Numbered from the stretch's first letter, positions 24,009 through 33,206 are shown. The stretch is 64,000 bases of DNA from a bacterium 1xD42-67 (GCA_003612335.1 RAYO01000025.1:1-64000), one strand, 5' to 3'. Notes: generated by a model not told the origin, from the sequence alone. A program made the numbers and translations.

Positions 24009-24992
24009 ATGGATGCTTTGGATATCCTGCTGGCCGTTCTGCCCTGGGTGGGCGTCATCCTTGTGGTGCTGATCATCTTCGGCTCCTGCATCAAGATCGT
24101 GCCTCAGTCCCGGGCCTACGTCATCACCCGCCTGGGCCGCTTCCTGACGGTCTGGGACGAGGGCGTGAAGTTCAAGGTCCCCTTCGTGGACCGGATCGTG
24201 AAGAACGTGTCTTTGAAGGAGCAGGTGGTGGACTTCGCCCCCCAGCCTGTGATCACCAAGGACAATGTGACCATGCAGATCGACTCGGTGGTCTATTTCC
24301 AGATCACCGACCCCAAGCTGTATACCTATGGGATCGAGAATCCCATGTCCGCCATCGAGAACCTCACCGCCACCACCCTGCGCAACATCATCGGCGACCT
24401 GGAGCTGGACCAGACCCTCACCAGCCGGGACCACATCAACACCAAGATGCGGGCCCTCCTGGACGAGGCCACCGACCCCTGGGGCATCAAGGTCAACCGG
24501 GTGGAGCTGAAGAACATCATGCCGCCCCGGGACATCCAGGAGTCTATGGAGAAGCAGATGCGGGCCGAGCGGGAGCGGCGGGAGTCCATCCTCCAGGCTG
24601 AGGGCCAGAAGCAGTCCCAGATCCTGGTGGCCGAGGGCGAGAAGCAGTCCGCCATCCTTCGGGCCGACGCCGCCAAACAGGCGGCGATCCTCCAGGCCGA
24701 GGGCGCCAAGCAGGCCAAGATCCTGGAGGCCGAGGCCGAAGCTGAAGCCATCCTGAAGGTCCAGCAGGCCACCGCCGATGCCATCCGTCTGATCAACGAG
24801 GCCGCCCCCGGCCAGGGAGTGCTCACCATCAAGGCCCTGGAGGCCTTCATGGCCGCCGCCAACGGCAAGGCCACCAAGATCATCATCCCCTCTGAGCTCC
24901 AGGGCATCGCCGGCCTGGCCGCCGCCGCCAAGACCGTCTTCGACACCGAAGACCCCAAGGCTACTATCACCAAGACTGTGCCCAAGCAGTAA
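24009..24992 (+). CDS. SPFH/stomatin-like protein (QmcA type)
   Basis: The product is 327 residues: one N-terminal membrane segment (about 8-30), an SPFH/Band-7 domain with VPQSRAYVITRLGRFLTVWD and PWGIKVNRVELKNIMPP, then a long Ala/Glu/Gln coiled coil (about 190-275) made of repeated AEGxKQ units, and a short C-terminal tail. It is a scaffold of membrane rafts, working with the preceding NfeD protein. The start at MDALDILLAV was chosen because AAAGGAG lies in the upstream codons of the longer frame. A 49-codon gene follows within 16 bases. Confidence 0.88.
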   Translation: MDALDILLAVLPWVGVILVVLIIFGSCIKIVPQSRAYVITRLGRFLTVWDEGVKFKVPFVDRIVKNVSLKEQVVDFAPQPVITKDNVTMQIDSVVYFQITDPKLYTYGIENPMSAIENLTATTLRNIIGDLELDQTLTSRDHINTKMRALLDEATDPWGIKVNRVELKNIMPPRDIQESMEKQMRAERERRESILQAEGQKQSQILVAEGEKQSAILRADAAKQAAILQAEGAKQAKILEAEAEAEAILKVQQATADAIRLINEAAPGQGVLTIKALEAFMAAANGKATKIIIPSELQGIAGLAAAAKTVFDTEDPKATITKTVPKQ

Positions 24993-25007
24993 AAAGTGGT
25001 AAATGCA

Positions 25008-25157
25008 ATGTTGACCGAAAAGGACTATAAAGTGATCGAAAAGTCAACCATTTACGATCTGCGCCGTCTGTTTAAGAGCAGCGACAAGGCCACGTATACC
25101 AAAGAAGAACTGTGCGATCTGCTGGACACCATCGCAGACGCTAAGGACCAGGAGTGA
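25008..25157 (+). CDS. Small hypothetical protein (49 residues) downstream of the SPFH gene
   Basis: The reading frame encodes a 49-residue acidic, helix-rich protein beginning MLTEKDYKVIEKSTIYDLRR and ending in a TIADAKDQE tail. It contains a Tyr-Thr-Lys-Glu-Glu helix start and one Cys. The ribosome site is weak (AAAAAGTGG), consistent with coupling to the SPFH stop 15 bases upstream. The codon use matches its neighbours and the frame ends right before a terminator hairpin, which argues for a real gene. I do not recognise a characterised family. Confidence 0.55.
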   Translation: MLTEKDYKVIEKSTIYDLRRLFKSSDKATYTKEELCDLLDTIADAKDQE

Positions 25158-25160
25158 CCC

Positions 25161-25186
25161 AAAAGGGCCGGGGAGATCCCCGGCCC
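25161..25186. terminator. Bidirectional terminator-like hairpin
   Basis: GGGCCGGGG (25165-25173) and CCCCGGCCC (25178-25186) form a nine-base-pair stem. On the minus strand the stem is followed by TTTT, so it best terminates the gene at 25194-25469. On the plus strand the T tract is weak. Confidence 0.55.
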
Positions 25187-25193
25187 GTTCGAT

Positions 25194-25469
25194 TCACTCG
25201 ACCTCCCAGTGCCGGCTGGTGGGCAGATCGTATTTATGGAACGTTCTGACGATCGCGTCGATCCGCAGGAAGCACTCCGGGTCGTCTAAGGTCAGGTCAT
25301 CCAGTATGCCTTGGATCTCTTTGATCAGAGAGACCGCAGCGCTGTCCACCTGCCGGGCCAGGTCGTGGATATCGTACCGTTTCGCGTAGCGCAGAAAGTC
25401 CCAGCCGATCGCCTGAGCGCAGAGCCGTTCTTCCACAGTAAGATCGTCCTGAAGGTCCATACTGATCAT
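25194..25469 (-). CDS. Small hypothetical protein, helical
   Basis: This predicted 91-residue acidic protein is mainly alpha-helical (LCAQAIGWDFLRYAKRY, then AAVSLIKEIQGILDDLTLDD). I do not recognise a domain. An alternative start lies three codons downstream at 25460, and the ribosome site does not decide between them. It is divergent from a small XRE-type regulator at 25583, and the 113-bp gap between them would hold both promoters. The pair could be a regulator and target, but there is no further support. Confidence 0.5.
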   Translation of the reverse strand: MISMDLQDDLTVEERLCAQAIGWDFLRYAKRYDIHDLARQVDSAAVSLIKEIQGILDDLTLDDPECFLRIDAIVRTFHKYDLPTSRHWEVE

Positions 25470-25582
25470 CTCGCTTTTTAGGTGGTGTAAGAAATTACAT
25501 GCAATATATTACTCCTATGAAGTAGATGATACTTGATATATCCTTAGTTTGTCAAGTGAGATCTGCATAGGAGAAGATTTTG

Positions 25583-25810
25583 ATGGAACACGGGACGATA
25601 CGGATCCATTTGGAGGAACTGATCCAAAGGTCAGGGATGAGCAAGAACAAATTCCTCCATCGTGCGGACATGGAACGGACACAGCTGAACCGGTATTGCA
25701 GCAACGATGTTGCGCGGGTCGATCTGGATGTGCTGGCCCGGATCTGTGGAGTGCTGAAGTGTACGGTGGGTGAACTGCTGGAATTTATACCGAGCGATGA
25801 CGCAGGATAG
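25583..25810 (+). CDS. Small Cro/C1-type helix-turn-helix protein
   Basis: This 75-residue protein consists almost only of an HTH_3/Cro-type DNA-binding domain: IRIHLEELIQRSGMSKNKFL as the first helices, RTQLNRYCSNDVARVDLDVL as the recognition region and CGVLKCTVGELLEFI at the end. Single-domain proteins of this kind are common in Firmicutes as stand-alone regulators. GGAG lies nine bases before ATG 25583. It converges on pta with a strong hairpin between. Confidence 0.75.
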   Translation: MEHGTIRIHLEELIQRSGMSKNKFLHRADMERTQLNRYCSNDVARVDLDVLARICGVLKCTVGELLEFIPSDDAG

Positions 25811-25814
25811 AGCA

Positions 25815-25842
25815 ATAAAAAGGAGCGCCCGATGGGCGCTCC
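25815..25842 (-). terminator. pta terminator
   Basis: GGAGCGCCC and GGGCGCTCC pair over nine bases with a three-base loop. On the minus strand it is followed by TTTTTAT, a standard intrinsic terminator for pta. It may also stop the convergent regulator gene. Confidence 0.75.
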
Positions 25843-25860
25843 AAATATTTGGGGATCGGA

Positions 25861-26835
25861 TCAGGCCAGGGCGGCGGTGATGATAGCCATGGAGTAGACC
25901 TCCTGGGCGTTGCAGCCCCGGGACAGGTCGTTGATGGGGGCGTTCAGGCCCAGCAGGATGGGGCCATAGGCCTCGAAGGAGCCCAGGCGCTGGGCGATCT
26001 TATAGCCGATATTGCCGGCGCTGATGTCGGGGAAGATGAAGGTGTTGGCGTAACCGGCCACCTTGGAGTCGGGGCACTTGGTCTCGGCCACCCGGGGGGA
26101 CACGGCGGCGTCGAACTGCAGCTCGCCCTCGATCGGCACGTTGGGCATGGCCAGCTTGGCCTTCTCGGCGGCGTTGCGCATCTTGTCCACGGCGGGGCCC
26201 TTGCCGGAGCCGAAGGTGGAGTAGCTGAGGAAGGCCACCTTGGGGTCGATCCCGAAGATCTTGCCGCAGGCCACGGTCTCGGAGGCGATCTCCACCAGCT
26301 CGTCCTCGGTGGGATCGATGTTGATGGCGCAGTCGGCCATAGCCAGCACCATGTTGCCGCCGGTTGCGTAAGGCCGGACCAGGATGAAGCAGGAGGAGAC
26401 GATGGAGTTGCCCGGCTTGGTCTTCACCAGCTGGAGGGCGGGACGGACGGTGTCGGCGGTGGAGTAGGTGGCGCCGCCCAGCAGGGCGTCAGCGATGCCC
26501 ATGGCCACCAGCATGGTGCCGAAATAGTTGCCCTTCTTCAGCATGGCCCGGCACTCGTCGGCGGTCATCTTGCCCTTGCGCAGCTCCACCATGCGGGCCA
26601 CCATGGGCTCCATGTCGGCATAGGTCTCGGGGTCGTAGATCTCAGCGCCCCGGATGTTGAAGCCGGCGTCTTCGGCGGCGGCGCGGATCTCCCCCTCATT
26701 GCCGATGAGGATAGGGGTCAGGAAGGTCCCGGACAGCAAACGGGCGGATGCCTCCAGGATCCGGGGATCGGTGCCCTCGGTAAAGACGATCTTGCGGGGA
26801 TGGGCCTTCAGGATATCTATGAGCTTGCCAAACAT
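25861..26835 (-). CDS. pta: Phosphate acetyltransferase
   Basis: This 324-residue single-domain PTA_PTB enzyme interconverts acetyl-CoA and acetyl phosphate. It shows KIVFTEGTDPRILEASARLL at the N-terminus, ADALLGGATYSTADTVRPAL and MVLAMADCAINIDPTEDELV in the middle, and GILLG-like YGPILLGLNAPINDLSRGC at the C-terminus, where the Asn-Asp-Leu-Ser-Arg-Gly stretch is characteristic. The length is that of the short Pta class. The start at MFGKLIDIL uses GGAGG 11 bases upstream. No ackA lies next to it. It has a clear promoter at 26891-26919. Confidence 0.92.
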   Translation of the reverse strand: MFGKLIDILKAHPRKIVFTEGTDPRILEASARLLSGTFLTPILIGNEGEIRAAAEDAGFNIRGAEIYDPETYADMEPMVARMVELRKGKMTADECRAMLKKGNYFGTMLVAMGIADALLGGATYSTADTVRPALQLVKTKPGNSIVSSCFILVRPYATGGNMVLAMADCAINIDPTEDELVEIASETVACGKIFGIDPKVAFLSYSTFGSGKGPAVDKMRNAAEKAKLAMPNVPIEGELQFDAAVSPRVAETKCPDSKVAGYANTFIFPDISAGNIGYKIAQRLGSFEAYGPILLGLNAPINDLSRGCNAQEVYSMAIITAALA

Positions 26836-26890
26836 ACTGCATCGAACCTCCAAATCATGATCGGTGTCCTTCACCAGATTCTCAACTATC

Positions 26891-26919
26891 ATCCTACCAT
26901 TTTCTCGGGGAAAATGCAA
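26891..26919 (-). promoter_or_regulatory. pta promoter
   Basis: The minus-strand -35 TTGCAT (26914-26919) and -10 TAGGAT (26891-26896) have a 17-bp spacer. They lie about 55 bp upstream of the pta start. Confidence 0.6.
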
Positions 26920-26987
26920 GAGGGACAGGGGCAGTTTTCTCCTAAAGATCAGAAAAAAGACAGCAAAAAATTTTTTCTTCCCCCCTC

Positions 26988-27021
26988 TTTACGACAGGTA
27001 TAGATCTTTAGTATACTATAC
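26988..27021 (+). promoter_or_regulatory. Promoter and possible operator of the XRE-type gene
   Basis: The -35 TTTACG (26988-26993) is followed after 18 bp by -10 TATACT (27012-27017). The -10 lies inside the palindrome GTATA-C-TATAC (27011-27021), a good candidate site for autorepression by the encoded HTH protein. Confidence 0.45.
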
Positions 27022-27084
27022 GATGTGTATTTCATGCCCGGACCGGCGGGAGACCGGTCCGAGATCCATTCGAGGTGAGAGTTC

Positions 27085-27801
27085 ATGAAGACAGAAAACG
27101 AGGGGTTCGCCCGGACCCTGTCCCTCCTGCGGCAGGAGAAAGGGGTGAGCCAGCGCACCGCCGCCTCCGCCCTGGGGATCTCCCAGGCCCTGCTCAGCCA
27201 CTACGAGAACGGGATCCGGGAGCCCGGCCTGCCCTTCGTGGTGCGGGCCTGCGATTATTACGGCGTGTCCGCCGACTTCCTCTTGGGCCGGACCCTCAGC
27301 CGGGACGGCACCACCATCGGCCCGGAGGAGCTCTATGACATCAGCGACGAGAAGAACAATTCCATCAAGGGGGGCGTGCTGGCCCTCCTGTCCAAGAAAC
27401 TGCTGGTCAACTCCATCGGCGTCCTCTTCGGCCTGCTGGGCAGGACCGGGAACCGAGAGGCCATCCAGGCCGCCTCCGGCTATCTGTCCACCGCCGTGTA
27501 TACCATGTACCGCCGGCTCTATGAGGCCGATCCCAGCAACGACCCGAAATTCTTCTCCGTCACCCCCCGCCACTTCCAGGCCGGCCTGGCCGAGGCCGAT
27601 ATGAAGTGCTGCGAGGCTGAGCTGGCCGACGCCCTGGCCGCCCACGTCAAGGCCAAAGGGCCCATGCCCGAGATGTCCCACGACGCCCTGGCCCGGGACT
27701 GGCCCGTCCTCTATCAGTCCATCCTCCAGGTGGTCCACAACACCGGCGAGCGGGTGAACGCCATCAGCGGAGGGCGGAAGGCGAGGCAGGAGAAGAAATA
27801 A
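27085..27801 (+). CDS. XRE family transcriptional regulator with unknown C-terminal domain
   Basis: The product is 238 residues. The N-terminal HTH_3 domain spans about 8-65 (LRQEKGVSQRTAASALGISQ, then LLSHYENGIREPGLPF). A roughly 170-residue C-terminal part follows with a hydrophobic helix (KKLLVNSIGVLFGLLGRTGN) and no domain I can name. The hydrophobic stretch could be a buried helix or a weak membrane contact. GAGGTGAG precedes the start. A MITE-like repeat begins directly after its stop. Confidence 0.8.
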   Translation: MKTENEGFARTLSLLRQEKGVSQRTAASALGISQALLSHYENGIREPGLPFVVRACDYYGVSADFLLGRTLSRDGTTIGPEELYDISDEKNNSIKGGVLALLSKKLLVNSIGVLFGLLGRTGNREAIQAASGYLSTAVYTMYRRLYEADPSNDPKFFSVTPRHFQAGLAEADMKCCEAELADALAAHVKAKGPMPEMSHDALARDWPVLYQSILQVVHNTGERVNAISGGRKARQEKK

Positions 27802-27814
27802 CGTCCAGGAGCGC

Positions 27815-27935
27815 GCAAAGAGCCTCCCCCTTTATGGGGGAGGTGGCTGGCCGGAGGCCAGACGGAGGGGGTGCGGGCGGCGGTCCCCCCTCAGTCACGC
27901 TTCGTGTGACAGCTCCCCCACAAGGGGGGAGCCTC
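27815..27935. repeat. MITE/REP-like palindromic intergenic element
   Basis: The element is about 120 bp. It has hairpins CCTCCCCC-TTTA-TGGGGGAGG (27823-27843), GTCACGC-TTC-GTGTGAC (27894-27910) and AGCTCCCCC-ACAA-GGGGGGAGC (27911-27931). Its two ends are imperfect inverted copies of each other (G.CTCCCCC.TT.TGGGGGAG.TG). Elements of this design, with Gly/Pro-rich nonsense in all frames, are widespread in intergenic regions of Oscillospiraceae genomes. It carries no gene. It may act as a terminator or mRNA structure for the XRE gene. Confidence 0.65.
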
Positions 27936-27969
27936 GCCCTGCGGGGACGGAAGGAACAGGAGAAAGGAT

Positions 27970-28458
27970 ATGGAGAAGCTGATACTGGAGCCGGTCAAAG
28001 TCCCCTGGAAGCTGTCGGCGTCGGATGAAATAGAGATCTTTCGTTCTGACAGCGGCACTGTGGAGCTGCTCCTGATCGCGGATCTGATAAACGAGCAGTC
28101 TAAAAGACCGGAGATAGACATATATGACGCCATCGATATCGTCCAGATATGTCTGAGGTTCCAGCATGTCCAGTATTTCGAGTTTTCCAGACCCTGGATG
28201 GAACGATTCGATCTGGACCCGCAGAAATATGAGCTCCCGCCAATAGACCTTGGCGACAGGGATCGATTTTTCAGGACATGGTTTTCTGAGCAGATCTGTC
28301 CATACCCCAATATGTTCCAGGTCAGGAACTCAGATGTGAAAGGCCGGCTGGGTATCTCGGACGACACGATGTCCCATTGGCTGCTGACCGGACATGATGA
28401 ACTTGTCAGCGTGATCGCGAAGTCGTTCAGTTGGAATGTAGTGGCGCATCTACAGTAA
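27970..28458 (+). CDS. Hypothetical protein
   Basis: This predicted 162-residue protein has no recognised domain. It begins MEKLILEPVKVPWKLSASDE and is rich in Asp, Phe and Trp. The middle has FEFSRPWMERFDLDP and PPIDLGDRDRFFRTWF. It looks globular and cytosolic, without signal peptide or membrane segment. Its codons are visibly less GC-biased than those of lepA downstream, which together with the adjacent repeat hints at recent acquisition. AGAAAGGA lies before the start. It is 30 bases upstream of lepA. Confidence 0.6.
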   Translation: MEKLILEPVKVPWKLSASDEIEIFRSDSGTVELLLIADLINEQSKRPEIDIYDAIDIVQICLRFQHVQYFEFSRPWMERFDLDPQKYELPPIDLGDRDRFFRTWFSEQICPYPNMFQVRNSDVKGRLGISDDTMSHWLLTGHDELVSVIAKSFSWNVVAHLQ

Positions 28459-28488
28459 AATATGAACATATCCCAAGGAGGGCTGTCT

Positions 28489-30297
<1,809 letters not shown>

Positions 30298-30375
30298 GAC
30301 GGACCGCTGCCGGTCCGGGCCCCTTGCTTTTTGTTGAGCTTTGTGATAATCTTGAGAAAAAAGGGGGTGTGGATC

Positions 30376-30750
30376 ATGAACATCCACGAATCTGCTGAGG
30401 ATTATCTGGAGGCGATCCTGATTCTGCGGGAGCGGCAAGGGACCGTGCGCTCCATCGACGTGGTCCATCAGCTGGCGCTGACCAAACCCAGCGTCAGTGT
30501 GGCGATGAAGCGCTTCCGGGAGAACGGCTATATCCAGATGGACGCCGACGGCTTCATCACCCTCCTGCCTCCCGGCGAAGAGATCGCCCAGCGGATCTAC
30601 GATCGGCACAAGCTCCTCACCCGGCTGCTGATGGGTCTGGGGGTGAGCGAGGCCACCGCCGCGGCCGACGCCTGCAAGATCGAACATGACCTGAGCGACG
30701 AGACCTTCGAGAAGCTCAAAGCCCATGCCCAGGAGCACTGGCAGGGCTGA
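30376..30750 (+). CDS. DtxR/MntR family metalloregulator
   Basis: The product is 124 residues. It has an N-terminal winged helix beginning MNIHESAEDYLEAILILRE, with LTKPSVSVAMKRFRENGYI as the recognition helix and wing, then the dimerisation and metal-binding domain (RHKLLTRLLMGLGV and CKIEHDLSDETFEKL). Metal ligands Glu and His of this family are present in the CKIEHDLS segment. There is no SH3/FeoA extension, so it is of the short MntR type. The targets are not in this window: no manganese or iron transporter is adjacent. Confidence 0.82.
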   Translation: MNIHESAEDYLEAILILRERQGTVRSIDVVHQLALTKPSVSVAMKRFRENGYIQMDADGFITLLPPGEEIAQRIYDRHKLLTRLLMGLGVSEATAAADACKIEHDLSDETFEKLKAHAQEHWQG

Positions 30751-30825
30751 CCATGTTTCAGATACAGATTTTTCAAGGGAAGATCTGCGCCCCGCCGCAC
30801 ATACTGACCCAAAGGGGGCGATGGG

Positions 30826-31566
30826 GTGGATCGGAAAAGATCGGCTGCACTGATATGCGCCGCGGTCCTGGCGGCGGCCCTCCCCGGGCCGGCGGGGACC
30901 CGGCCGGCGGGGGGACCGGCGGAGGTGGAGCTGGAGGGCCGGCCTCTGGTGGCCCTCACCTTCGACGACGGGCCCCGGGAGGCCACCACCGGGCCCCTGC
31001 TGGACGGCCTGGCCCTGCGGGAGGTGCCCGCCACCTTCTTCCTGGTGGGCAGCCGGATCGGAGGGAACGAGGACCTGGTCCGGCGGATGGCGGCGGAGGG
31101 CCACCAGATCGGGGTCCATACCTTCGACCATGTGGCGCTGAAGGGGCTGTCCCGCCGGGACTTCGACCTCCAGGTGGGCAAGACCCGGGCGGTCCTGGCG
31201 GACCTGCTGGGAGAGGGGGAGTTCTGGCTCCGCCCCCCCTATGGGCTGATCGACCAGGCCGCCGCCGGCTGGGCGGGCGGGCCGCTGATCCTGTGGTCGG
31301 TGGACCCGGAGGACTGGAAGGACCACGATGTGGACCGGATCGTGGCCGCAGTGGTGGAGCATGTGTCCGATGGGGACATCATCCTGATGCATGACATCTT
31401 CGCCAGTTCAGAAGAGGCCGCTCTGCGGGTGGTGGACGCCCTGCTGGCCAAGGGCTACTGTTTCGTCACCGTGGAGCAGCTCATGGAGCAGCGGGGCGCG
31501 GCGCCGGAGGCGGGGGCCCGCTGCCGGGCCTTCCCGCCGGCAAAAGATCGGGGAGGAAATTTTTAA
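30826..31566 (+). CDS. Secreted polysaccharide deacetylase (NodB domain)
   Basis: The product is 246 residues with an N-terminal signal/anchor (about 6-24) and a NodB homology domain. All five motifs are visible: TFDDGP (catalytic and metal Asp), HTFDH (HxxxH metal site), RPPYG, a WSVDPEDW motif-4 Trp/Asp region and ILMHD. It is probably a peptidoglycan or chitooligosaccharide N-deacetylase, as in the PdaA/PgdA families; sporulation PdaA-like function is possible. It begins with GTG after AAAGGGGG. Confidence 0.85.
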   Translation: MDRKRSAALICAAVLAAALPGPAGTRPAGGPAEVELEGRPLVALTFDDGPREATTGPLLDGLALREVPATFFLVGSRIGGNEDLVRRMAAEGHQIGVHTFDHVALKGLSRRDFDLQVGKTRAVLADLLGEGEFWLRPPYGLIDQAAAGWAGGPLILWSVDPEDWKDHDVDRIVAAVVEHVSDGDIILMHDIFASSEEAALRVVDALLAKGYCFVTVEQLMEQRGAAPEAGARCRAFPPAKDRGGNF

Positions 31567-31573
31567 AAAACGA

Positions 31574-31602
31574 TTGTAATTTTCTCCGTTATCATGTAGA
31601 CT
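31574..31602 (+). promoter_or_regulatory. Promoter of the small membrane protein gene
   Basis: The -35 TTGTAA (31574-31579) and -10 TAGACT (31597-31602), spaced by 17 bp, lie 35 bp upstream of the start of the 56-residue gene and directly after the deacetylase stop. Confidence 0.5.
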
Positions 31603-31636
31603 AGGAGCACCGATATGTGGAGGAGGTTATCCGCTT

Positions 31637-31807
31637 ATGAAGATCGCCCGTTTCGTTTTGAAGATCGTGGCCCTGTCTCTGGCCGCCGCCGCCGCTGTGT
31701 GCGCCGTGATCGCCTATTGGGACGGCCTGACCGACCTGTACGACAGCGCCAGGGGGAAGCTGAAACGCACCGCCTGCGCCTCTGAGTACGACGACTACGA
31801 GGAGTGA
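31637..31807 (+). CDS. Small single-span membrane protein (56 residues)
   Basis: The product starts MKIARFVLKIVALSLAAAAA. It has one strongly hydrophobic segment (about residues 6-26) followed by YWDGLTDLYDSARGKLKR and an acidic tail ending in DDYEE. The AGGAGG site is ten bases upstream and a promoter precedes it. Its composition and codon use fit a real gene. The topology suggests a bitopic protein with a charged 30-residue cytoplasmic or external tail. I do not recognise the family. Confidence 0.6.
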   Translation: MKIARFVLKIVALSLAAAAAVCAVIAYWDGLTDLYDSARGKLKRTACASEYDDYEE

Positions 31808-31852
31808 CCCCACGAGACGGCCGCCGGGATATCCTGGTGGCCGTCTTCTCTG

Positions 31853-32374
31853 TCAGCTCCGGTCGTACCACCGCAGGCAGGCGGTGTCTCCGCTGCGGCG
31901 GAGGAGGGCGGCGCTGACCAGGCTGTCCGCCAGGAGGGCGGCCAGGGCGCTCCAGCCCACCGGGGCGGGGATCCGGGCCAGCAATGGGGCCAGGGCAGGA
32001 TGGACCCAGTAGACCAGGACCAGGGACAGCACCCCCCACGCCAGGGAGAAGGGCAAGCATACCCGCCCCTGGAAGCTGCCGGGCAGGTCGCCGTAGTCCC
32101 AGAAGGACACCCCCAGCGCCCTCTCATAGTACAGGGCGGTGAGATACTCCGCCGCTGTGGCCGCAGCTCCTCCGGCCAGGAAGAGGGCCCAGGGCTGAGC
32201 GGCGGTCCAGCGGGGGAGGGATAAGATCAGACAGGCCCCCAGGCCATATACGGGACACAAAGGCAGCACCAGCAGCCCCTTCCGGTCGGTCCGTCCCCCC
32301 GTCACCCAGGCGAAGGCCGCCTCCAGCAAAAAACCGAAAAAGCTGTATACGATCAGATCCCAGATCCAGAGCAT
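31853..32374 (-). CDS. Putative ABC-transporter type IV membrane protein (CmpB-like)
   Basis: The product is 173 residues with five predicted membrane segments. It starts MLWIWDLIVYSFFGFLLEAA and contains PLCPVYGLGACLI and YERALGVSFWDYGDLPGSFQ, the pattern of the PF06541-type family often annotated as ABC_trans_CmpB. No ATPase gene is nearby, so its role is unclear. The start at MLWIWD was chosen because a run of six G lies seven bases upstream. That run is also the arm of a predicted terminator (32375-32422), so translation and upstream termination may be linked. Confidence 0.75.
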   Translation of the reverse strand: MLWIWDLIVYSFFGFLLEAAFAWVTGGRTDRKGLLVLPLCPVYGLGACLILSLPRWTAAQPWALFLAGGAAATAAEYLTALYYERALGVSFWDYGDLPGSFQGRVCLPFSLAWGVLSLVLVYWVHPALAPLLARIPAPVGWSALAALLADSLVSAALLRRSGDTACLRWYDRS

Positions 32375-32422
32375 AAAAGATCCCCCCATCTCTGCCCATT
32401 AGGGTGTGGAGATGGGAGGATC
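32375..32422 (-). terminator. Terminator overlapping the ribosome site of the CmpB-like gene
   Basis: On the minus strand GATCCTCCCATCTC (32422-32409) pairs with GAGATGGGGGGATC (32392-32379), one mismatch in 14, and is followed by TTTTATG. The T run abuts the start codon of the CmpB-like gene, and the 3' arm contains its G-rich ribosome site. Confidence 0.65.
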
Positions 32423-32438
32423 TTATACGTGTGTCCGA

Positions 32439-33065
32439 TCAGGACCAGCAGCCCCCGTGATGACGGCCGCCCTGGACAGCGGCGCAGGAGCCGTCGCAGA
32501 ATCCGTGCTCATGGTGCGCGCCGCAGTAGGTGGACAGGCCGTGGACGTGCCGGCCGTCGATGGTGCAGTCCTCCAGGGGGCACAGCGCCTGGCAGGCCCC
32601 GTCACAGTAGCCGGAGCCGTGGTCATAGCCGCAGTAGAAGACGCCGTCGTGGGTGTGCCGCCCCGCCTCGGTGCAGTCCTCGTAGGGGCACAGGGCCCGG
32701 CAGGCGCCGTCGCAGAAGCCGGTGTCATGGTCGTAGCCGCAGTAGGTGGACAGGCCGTGGATGTGCCGGCCCAGGGTCTCGCAGCCCTCGACGGGACACA
32801 GGGCCCGGCAGGCCCCGTCGCACACGCCGCTGGCGTGGCCGTAGCCGCAGTAGAGGGTCCCGCCGTGGCTGTGCCGCCCGGCAGAGGTGCAGTCGTCGTA
32901 AGGGCACACCGTGACAGTGGTCTGGACGGTCTGGGCGGCCCGATATCCGCTGTGATGTCCTCCGCCCCGGGCCCCGCGGCAGCCGTGGGCGTAGGCGGGG
33001 AGAGCCAGCGCGGCGGCCAGGACGGCGCACAGCAGGCCCGCAGTGAAGCGATGTGGTCTCTTCAT
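32439..33065 (-). CDS. Secreted Cys/His-rich tandem-repeat protein
   Basis: The product is 208 residues with a signal peptide (about 1-26, ending LPAYA). A Gly/His-rich segment follows, then four consecutive 36-residue repeats (54-89, 90-125, 126-161, 162-197), each of the form CP..xC....GRH.H....YCG..H..G.CDG.C.AL. Every unit has five Cys and three to four His at fixed places, so it could bind metal or form disulfides outside the cell. A short GGRHHGG tail ends it. I know of no characterised family. The start at MKRPHRF has AAGGAG ten bases upstream and a near-consensus promoter is present. Confidence 0.75.
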   Translation of the reverse strand: MKRPHRFTAGLLCAVLAAALALPAYAHGCRGARGGGHHSGYRAAQTVQTTVTVCPYDDCTSAGRHSHGGTLYCGYGHASGVCDGACRALCPVEGCETLGRHIHGLSTYCGYDHDTGFCDGACRALCPYEDCTEAGRHTHDGVFYCGYDHGSGYCDGACQALCPLEDCTIDGRHVHGLSTYCGAHHEHGFCDGSCAAVQGGRHHGGCWS

Positions 33066-33117
33066 GACAGAGATGCTCCTTTCCAGCCGCTGGAACGCGG
33101 CGGTGATGATACAGTCT

Positions 33118-33146
33118 ATTATACTACTGTCCCCCATGAGATGCAA
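33118..33146 (-). promoter_or_regulatory. Promoter of the Cys/His-repeat gene
   Basis: Minus-strand -35 TTGCAT (33141-33146), 17-bp spacer, and perfect -10 TATAAT (33118-33123). It lies about 50 bp upstream of the start codon. Confidence 0.7.
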
Positions 33147-33177
33147 GGTAAAAAATGGTCATTGGCACAGCTTTCCC

Positions 33178-33206
33178 TTGCGGAACGGGGCGCTTTGTGG
33201 TAGGAT
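33178..33206 (+). promoter_or_regulatory. pyrB promoter
   Basis: -35 TTGCGG (33178-33183) and -10 TAGGAT (33201-33206) with a 17-bp spacer, 30 bp upstream of the pyrB start. The leader is too short for a PyrR-type attenuator. Confidence 0.5.

Noticed and set aside
21812-24094. A 760-codon minus-strand frame opposite tctA, nfeD and the SPFH start
   Set aside because: The product is Gly/His/Asp-rich without any motif, spans three real genes and has no start signals. It is an artefact of the third-position GC bias.
25194-25810. Toxin-antitoxin pair formed by the 91-residue gene and the small XRE gene
   Set aside because: The genes are divergent rather than in one operon and the 91-residue protein has no toxin motif, so the claim is not supported.
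27834-28028. Short plus-strand frame inside the repeat element
   Set aside because: It is built from the palindromic repeat and has no ribosome site.
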